A stretch of DNA of 10,549 bases from Planctomycetaceae bacterium (GTDB lineage Bacteria > Planctomycetota > Planctomycetia > Pirellulales > Pirellulaceae): positions 1 through 10,549 of the forward strand of contig SKVE01000923.1 in the NCBI GenBank assembly GCA_007129635.1, given 5' to 3'. The number at the start of each line of letters is the position of its first letter. Position 1 is the first letter of the stretch. Made by a program: the position numbers and the translations under genes. Shown here piece after piece: positions 6,245 through 10,549 of the stretch. The notes below the pieces were generated by a model. That model ran no database searches and had not been told where the DNA came from. It saw only the letters and a program-made list of their open reading frames with translations.

Positions 6245-7879
6245 TTACTTCAAAGACGAGCCGTCATTTTCGGGCACGCCAGATGGTTCTTTCGCGGAGG
6301 CACTCTCGGGCCGCATCAAAGGGAACAGGATCACAGCCCGGATCGTCGGCGAGCCGGGCAACAACATCACCAGCCGATCGATCCCGATCCCCAGCCCTCC
6401 TGCGGGCGGCATCCCATGCCGCAAGGCGCGGATGAAATCGTGGTCCATGCGGGCCATCGAGTCCTCTTCGGGCAACCCGTCCAATTGCGTCTTGAACAAC
6501 TCCTCCTGCAAATCCGGGTCGTTCAACTCCGTGTAGGCGTTCGCGATCTCCATGCCATGGATGAACAACTCGAAACGCTCGGCGATCTGCGGGTGGTCTG
6601 GTTTCCGCTTGGTCAACGGGCAGATGCTGGCCGGATAATCGATGACGAAGATCGGGCCTTGCAGACGGTCCTCGACCTGGTGCTCGAAAACCTCGTTCTT
6701 GATCACGTCCGGATGCCGATTGGCAATTTCTAAGCCCAACCGTTGGGCGTAATCTCGAACAGCCTGATGATCGTCCGGTGAAACGCCCGTCGATTCTTGA
6801 AACAGTTGGTCGTACGTCTTGCGGGCAAAAGGTGGGGTAAAGTCGATCTGCTTGTCACCGTAGGGCAGTTGATACCCACCGCCGATCGCATCGATGGCGT
6901 CGATGATGATGCGTTCGGTCAGGTCCATCATGGTCTCGTAGTTGCCAAACGCCTGATAGACCTCCAGCATGGTGAATTCCGGGTTGTGCCTCGGGCTGAT
7001 CCCTTCATTGCGGTAAACTCGCCCCAGCTCGTACACGCGTTCGATGCCACCGACCAGCAGTCGCTTCAGATGCAGTTCCAGGGCGATCCGCATGAACAGA
7101 GGCATGTCCAGTGTATTGTGATGCGTCAGAAACGGTCGAGCTGCCGCCCCTCCGGCGATCGTGTGCAGCGTCGGCCCTTCGATCTCGCAGAATCCCGCCT
7201 GAGCCAACGTCTGCCGGATCGACTGAACGATCCTGGTCCGATTCAAAAACCGCTGCAAAACCCCGTCGGAATAGGTCAGGTCCAAGTAACGCATGCGTTG
7301 CCGCAACTCGGGGTCCTGCAATCCGTGATGCTTTTCCGGTGGCGGCTCGATCGATTTGCAAAAGAAATGCAGTTTTTCCGCGAGGATGGTCAATTCGCCC
7401 GTCTTCGTCCGCCACAATTGGCCGTCGACACCGACGATGTCAGCCAAGTCAAAGTTTTCCGCCAGCTCAAAGTCGACGTCACCCACCTGCTGTTTGCCGA
7501 TAAACAACTGGATCTTGCCCGTCCAGTCCTGGATATCGACGAAACGCAGCTTGCCCGCTTTGCGTTGCAGCACGATTCGCCCCGCCGCACGGACGCGAGG
7601 CCCCTCCAGTTGCCCAGGCCCTTGTTGCTGCAGCCACTGGCGGAAGTCCAGATCCGGCATGCTATCGACGTCCGGCAGATCGAGACATTCGCCCGCTTCC
7701 GTGCGGAACTTGATCTCGGCAGCTCGAGCACGGATATCCCCAATGTGGCTGCGCTGATCGAAACGACCTCCCCATGGATCGATGCCCATCTGAACGATCT
7801 TGCGCAGCTTGTCACGTCGAGCCGATTCGTGAACTCCCGGCTGATCTGGTCTGGGGCTGGCTGATGAAGGCTGCGACAT
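6245..7879 (-). CDS. lysS: Lysyl-tRNA synthetase, class II
   Basis: A 544-residue class II synthetase that charges tRNA-Lys in the cytoplasm. ATG at 7879 is chosen because GGAG precedes it at proper spacing; an in-frame ATG at 7921 has no such site. Domains: N-terminal helix region (1-90) with a stretch around 55-95 longer than in E. coli LysS, OB-fold anticodon-binding domain (about 95-175), and catalytic core with motif 2 RVYRNEGISPRHNPEFTMLE (287-306), the Lys-binding FELFIHGMEIANAYTEL region (436-452) and motif 3 GLGIGIDRLVMLL (495-507). All class II signatures are intact. The Pro/Ser-rich tail after 522 is not conserved. It is the first gene of the minus-strand block, 35 bp before the permease, with a promoter candidate at 7955-7982. 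Confidence 0.96.
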   Translation of the reverse strand: MSQPSSASPRPDQPGVHESARRDKLRKIVQMGIDPWGGRFDQRSHIGDIRARAAEIKFRTEAGECLDLPDVDSMPDLDFRQWLQQQGPGQLEGPRVRAAGRIVLQRKAGKLRFVDIQDWTGKIQLFIGKQQVGDVDFELAENFDLADIVGVDGQLWRTKTGELTILAEKLHFFCKSIEPPPEKHHGLQDPELRQRMRYLDLTYSDGVLQRFLNRTRIVQSIRQTLAQAGFCEIEGPTLHTIAGGAAARPFLTHHNTLDMPLFMRIALELHLKRLLVGGIERVYELGRVYRNEGISPRHNPEFTMLEVYQAFGNYETMMDLTERIIIDAIDAIGGGYQLPYGDKQIDFTPPFARKTYDQLFQESTGVSPDDHQAVRDYAQRLGLEIANRHPDVIKNEVFEHQVEDRLQGPIFVIDYPASICPLTKRKPDHPQIAERFELFIHGMEIANAYTELNDPDLQEELFKTQLDGLPEEDSMARMDHDFIRALRHGMPPAGGLGIGIDRLVMLLPGSPTIRAVILFPLMRPESASAKEPSGVPENDGSSLK

Positions 7880-7954
7880 GAGTCTCCGATTTGCGACCGC
7901 AGTCACTAATGGGGGGGCCATTTGTTCTCAATGGGTGACGCTCAAGCAGGCAGT

Positions 7955-7982
7955 ATTCTAGTGAAACTGCCAGCCGGGTCAA
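7955..7982 (-). promoter_or_regulatory. Sigma70-like promoter for lysS and the genes after it
   Basis: On the minus strand TTGACC (7982-7977) and TAGAAT (7960-7955) are separated by 16 bases, each five of six to consensus. Transcription would start near 7948 and give a leader of about 70 bases before the lysS ATG. This is the best promoter match upstream of the six-gene block. It is a match to consensus only. Confidence 0.5.
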
Positions 7983-8024
7983 TGTCAGTCGGTAGCAAGG
8001 GAGAAAGGCATTTCGCGTTGGCTG

Positions 8025-8054
8025 TTGAGACGGTATCTTAGAGCATGGTATGAT
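8025..8054 (+). promoter_or_regulatory. Sigma70-like promoter for cysK
   Basis: TTGAGA (8025-8030) and TATGAT (8049-8054) are 18 bases apart, close to consensus. Start would be near 8061, about 70 bases before the cysK ATG. The 251-bp divergent region 7880-8130 holds this promoter, the lysS promoter and a seven-G run at 7911-7917. I see no riboswitch or operator in it. Confidence 0.4.
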
Positions 8055-8130
8055 TGCAGAGTCCCGTCCGTGATCGACGCGATGCTAGCCGTGCGATCTG
8101 ACAGTCCTGAAATTCTGGAGATGACCGACA

Positions 8131-9072
8131 ATGCCGCGTGGAAAGACGTTCGACAATGTTGCTTTGACGATCGGCGAAACACCGATGGTTCGTATCAACC
8201 GATTGGTTCCCGAAGATCATGCGACGGTGTTCGCCAAGTGCGAGTTTTTCAACCCGTTGAACAGCGTGAAAGACCGGATCGGTGCGGCGATGATCGAAGC
8301 GGCCGAGCGTGATGGGACGATCAACCCGGAGACGCACATCATCGAACCGACCAGCGGCAATACGGGGATTGCGTTGGCGTTCATTTGCGCGGCGAAACAG
8401 TATCGTCTGACGCTGACGATGCCCGAATCGATGTCTGTCGAGCGGCGGATGCTGCTGCGAGCCATGGGGGCTCATCTGGTGTTGACACCAGCAGCCGATG
8501 GGATGAAGGGAGCCATCGCCAGGGCGTACGATCTGGTCGAACGTGAGGGGAATTCCTGGATGCCGCAGCAATTTGAGAATCCGGCGAATCCGCAGATCCA
8601 CGAGATCACGACGGGGCCAGAGATCTGGGAGGACGCTGGTGGCCAGATCGATGCGATTGTGGCGGGTGTCGGCACGGGAGGGACGCTCACGGGTGTGGGG
8701 CGATTCATCAAGCGTCAAAACCCCGATTTCAAGGTGATCGCGGTCGAGCCCAAGAATTCGCCCGTGATCGCTGGCGGACAACCGGGCAAGCATCGTGTCC
8801 AAGGGATCGGTGCGGGATTTGTCCCTAAGAACCTGGACATGTCGATCTTGGATGATGTGATCCACGTCGAGGACGAGGACGCGTTTGAGTGGGGAAAACG
8901 CCTGGCGACCTACGAAGGCATCGTGGCTGGGATCAGCAGCGGAGCGAACATGTGGGCGGCTGCTCAAGTCGCAGCTCGACCGGAATTCAAGGGCAAACGC
9001 ATCGTGACGATCATGTGCAGCTTGGGAGAACGCTATCTGTCCACCCCGCTGTTTGGTGGCTTAGCCGAATAG
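8131..9072 (+). CDS. cysK: Cysteine synthase A (O-acetylserine sulfhydrylase)
   Basis: A 313-residue fold-type II PLP enzyme, normal length, that makes L-cysteine from O-acetylserine and sulfide in the cytoplasm. ATG at 8131 follows GGAG (8117-8120). Seen: PLP lysine K47 in NPLNSVKDR, the substrate-binding loop TSGNTG (74-79), phosphate-binding GTGGT (181-185), and GISSGA (267-272), whose serine contacts the pyridine nitrogen. The absence of a C-terminal regulatory domain and the PTSGNTGIALAF context fit CysK rather than cystathionine beta-synthase; CysM is a less likely alternative. The C-terminus ERYLSTPLF is family-typical. It is the first gene of the plus-strand block, with a chelatase for siroheme 96 bp downstream, in line with a role in sulfur assimilation. 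Confidence 0.95.
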   Translation: MPRGKTFDNVALTIGETPMVRINRLVPEDHATVFAKCEFFNPLNSVKDRIGAAMIEAAERDGTINPETHIIEPTSGNTGIALAFICAAKQYRLTLTMPESMSVERRMLLRAMGAHLVLTPAADGMKGAIARAYDLVEREGNSWMPQQFENPANPQIHEITTGPEIWEDAGGQIDAIVAGVGTGGTLTGVGRFIKRQNPDFKVIAVEPKNSPVIAGGQPGKHRVQGIGAGFVPKNLDMSILDDVIHVEDEDAFEWGKRLATYEGIVAGISSGANMWAAAQVAARPEFKGKRIVTIMCSLGERYLSTPLFGGLAE

Positions 9073-9168
9073 TTCCGCTTGCCGAAACAGGAAAGAGTGC
9101 AAGGCCACAGCCATCACACGCGGGTGGCCGTTGGCCGCAAGGCTCCCGACCATAGAAAGAGGCGTGAC

Positions 9169-9633
9169 GTGCATTTGCCGACTCCTGATCGAATCGGCGT
9201 GATCGTGGTCGACCACGGGTCGCGTCGTACAGCAAGCAACGACATGTTGCTGGATGTGGTGCAGATGTTCCAGCAACGCAGTGGTTATTCGATCGTCGAG
9301 CCCGCTCATATGGAACTGGCCGAACCGTCGATTGCGACCGCCTTCGATCATTGTGTCGCTCGCGGCGCCGAAATGGTGGTCCTGCACCCCTATTTTCTGC
9401 TCCCGGGAAAGCATTGGAGCGAAGACATTCCCGCGTTGGCTCGGCAAGCCGCTTCGAAACACCCCAGGGTCCCTTTCTTGGTCACGGCCCCGCTCGGTCT
9501 GCATCCGCTGATGGCCGAAATCATGCAGCAGCGGATCGCTCGCTGCCTGGAACGGTCGCAGGGACACCCCGATGTCTGCGAGGTCTGCCAGTACGTCGAC
9601 GCGTGTTCGGTACAAGTCAGTGATCCGACTTGA
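9169..9633 (+). CDS. CbiX/SirB-type sirohydrochlorin chelatase
   Basis: A 154-residue protein read from GTG at 9169, chosen because AAGAGG (9157-9162) lies six bases before it and family homology starts directly after (DRIGVIVVDHGSR). The frame is open further up, but only through unconserved Arg/His-rich sequence. It has the short single-domain CbiX form. Metal or substrate histidines are H16 (VDHGSR) and H73 (VLHPYFLLPGKH), with EPAHMEL (44-50) between. The family inserts Fe (siroheme) or Co (cobalamin) into sirohydrochlorin in the cytoplasm. The cysK gene upstream favours siroheme for sulfite reductase. The C-terminus carries C137-x2-C140-x5-C146, which could hold an Fe-S cluster as some CbiX/SirB proteins do; three cysteines alone do not prove it. 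It shares one base with the next small ORF. Confidence 0.82.
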   Translation: MHLPTPDRIGVIVVDHGSRRTASNDMLLDVVQMFQQRSGYSIVEPAHMELAEPSIATAFDHCVARGAEMVVLHPYFLLPGKHWSEDIPALARQAASKHPRVPFLVTAPLGLHPLMAEIMQQRIARCLERSQGHPDVCEVCQYVDACSVQVSDPT

Positions 9634-9782
9634 TGGACGTCGCGGCAACCCGCAGGATCGATCCCCCCGGGCTGTCGGAAATGAGCGATTTCTACGCATT
9701 GGCGCAACAATTGCTGCGTTCGTGGGGCGAGGAAGAATCGGACGATCTTCTGACGTTGTGCTGGGCATTATCGGGCGGATGA
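9633..9782 (+). CDS. Small 49-residue protein, translationally coupled to the chelatase gene
   Basis: ATG at 9633 shares its A with the TGA stop of the chelatase gene (TGATG), a usual sign of coupled translation. The product is 49 residues and ends at a TGA (9780-9782). Residues 17-45 (MSDFYALAQQ onward to LLTLCWALSG) look helical and amphipathic, with an acidic GEEESDD (32-38) between two hydrophobic stretches. There is no signal peptide, membrane span or known domain. Codon choice resembles the neighbouring genes (G/C-rich third positions), which supports real coding. I do not recognise the family. It may be a small partner of the chelatase or of siroheme synthesis, but that rests on position alone. 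An inner ATG at codon 17 is possible. Confidence 0.5.
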   Translation: MDVAATRRIDPPGLSEMSDFYALAQQLLRSWGEEESDDLLTLCWALSGG

Positions 9783-9875
9783 CGAAATTGATCTTGTAAA
9801 GTTTTCAATTTCTCGCCAGGATTCGGCCCAGCTTTCCACCGCTTATTTGTTCATCGACTTCCAGGGAGGGAAACG

Positions 9876-10549
9876 ATGATCTCGACTCCGACGCTAGTAC
9901 TCGCAGCCCTATTGGCAGGTTCCGGACAGACGGTCCTGCTCAATTTCCACTCGGATTCCTGCGCGCCCTGCGCTGCGATGGAGCCTGTCGTTCGGCGACT
10001 GGCTTCGGAAGGATTCGATATCCGTCGCGTCGACGTCCAGCAGCAACAGCAGTTGGTACGGCGATTCCAGGTCAATCAGGTGCCCACATTCGTCGCGATT
10101 GCCAGTGGACACGAAGTGGACCGAGTGGTGGGGCCGACCAACTATCAAAGGTTGCGGCAGATGCTCGGGGCGACCGATTCCCGCTCAACGCCGTCTGACC
10201 TTTCGACGGCTCAGACGTGGCAACCGGTACCGCAGGGCGCGGCGCCGGTCAGCGCGAACTCTGGCCATCCCGGGCCGGGGATCACCGACCATGCGAAGCA
10301 ACTCGCCATGCAGGCCAGCGTTCGCTTGCGGGTCGAGGACTCAACGGGCAACAGCTTTGGGACGGGCACGGTCATCGACAGTCGCGGCGAGGAAGCGCTG
10401 GTGATCACGTGCGGGCACCTGTTTCGCGATTCTTCCGGCCAGGGCCGGATCCATGTGGATCTGTTCGCACCTGGGGCTCGAAACCCGGTACCCGGTAAGT
10501 TAGTATCGTACGATCTGAAAAAAGATGTGGCGCTGGTCGCGATCTGGCC
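9876..10549 (+). CDS. Secreted thioredoxin-trypsin-like protease fusion (3' end outside window)
   Basis: ATG at 9876 follows a strong GGGAGGG site (9864-9870). The 224 residues in view start with a short hydrophobic segment (about 1-18, TLVLAALLAG) that looks like a signal peptide but lacks the usual N-terminal positive charge. A thioredoxin-like domain follows (about 19-97): LLNFHSDSCAPC with redox pair C29-x2-C32, and the cis-proline P70 in QVPTF. A Pro/Ser/Gly-rich linker (98-140) leads to the beginning of a trypsin-like fold: SFGTGTVID (160-168), ITCGHLF with candidate catalytic H181, and KKDVALVAI with candidate D217. The serine would lie past the window edge. Protein likely acts outside the inner membrane, joining disulfide and protease or scaffold functions. 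Whether the protease is active cannot be judged here. The 93-bp gap before it suggests its own promoter, none clear. Confidence 0.8.
   Translation, partial: MISTPTLVLAALLAGSGQTVLLNFHSDSCAPCAAMEPVVRRLASEGFDIRRVDVQQQQQLVRRFQVNQVPTFVAIASGHEVDRVVGPTNYQRLRQMLGATDSRSTPSDLSTAQTWQPVPQGAAPVSANSGHPGPGITDHAKQLAMQASVRLRVEDSTGNSFGTGTVIDSRGEEALVITCGHLFRDSSGQGRIHVDLFAPGARNPVPGKLVSYDLKKDVALVAIW

Noticed and set aside
6797..7864. Open frame of 355 codons on the plus strand
   Set aside because: It is antisense to lysS, whose motifs 2 and 3 are intact. The translation shows no domain and has no ribosome binding site.
8038..8967. Open frame of 309 codons on the minus strand
   Set aside because: Antisense to cysK, with Arg/His-rich translation and no recognisable domain. 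cysK is certain.
9103..9129. Inverted repeat GGCCAC / GTGGCC after cysK as a terminator
   Set aside because: Only 6 bp with a 15-base loop and no T tract. The chelatase gene probably continues the same transcript.
1..10549. tRNA, rRNA, CRISPR array or complete insertion sequence
   Set aside because: No T-loop sequence with an acceptor stem, regularly spaced repeat, or transposase frame was seen on either strand.

Overview
The window most likely comes from a planctomycete. The reasons are a formylglycine-generating-enzyme-like (FGE/SUMF1) C-terminus next to a fragment that looks like the small HRDC-type accessory protein of diversity-generating retroelements (DGRs), a secreted thioredoxin-trypsin fusion of a kind I associate with planctomycetes, and the sequence style of the housekeeping genes. 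Genus cannot be told from this window. GC is moderately high in the genes and clearly higher in the first 400 bases or so.

Left edge (1-760). A + strand reading frame enters from outside and stops at 195. Its conserved end (FLGFRVA) is that of an FGE-fold DGR target protein, followed by an Arg/Ala/Ser-rich tail. A structured gene-free stretch (196-408) follows, then a 44-codon ORF (409-543) with a good ribosome binding site that matches only the N-terminus of the DGR accessory protein and then stops. No reverse transcriptase or template repeat is visible, so this looks like a broken or split DGR. Bases 544-733 hold repeats and hairpins but no convincing gene.

Minus-strand block (7982 down to 734). 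Six genes run in one direction with gaps of 7 to 37 bp: lysS, a LolC/E-type permease, lolD, ilvE-type aminotransferase, a DUF1611/DgcN-type protein, and a dipeptide epimerase/DgcA-type enolase-superfamily protein. A good sigma70-like promoter lies upstream of lysS and a long hairpin lies at the end of the last gene, so the block could be one transcript. DUF1611 beside this epimerase matches the reported DgcN-DgcA route for D-glutamate (D-Glu to N-acetyl-D-Glu to N-acetyl-L-Glu). The LolCD pair probably serves lipoprotein release at the inner membrane.

Plus-strand block (8025-10549). From a divergent promoter come cysK (cysteine synthase), a short CbiX/SirB-type sirohydrochlorin chelatase starting at GTG, and a 49-residue ORF overlapping it by one base (TGATG). 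cysK and the chelatase fit together: siroheme is the cofactor of assimilatory sulfite reductase, which makes the sulfide that CysK uses. The window ends inside a separate gene with a strong ribosome binding site, coding for a thioredoxin domain fused to a trypsin-like protease domain.
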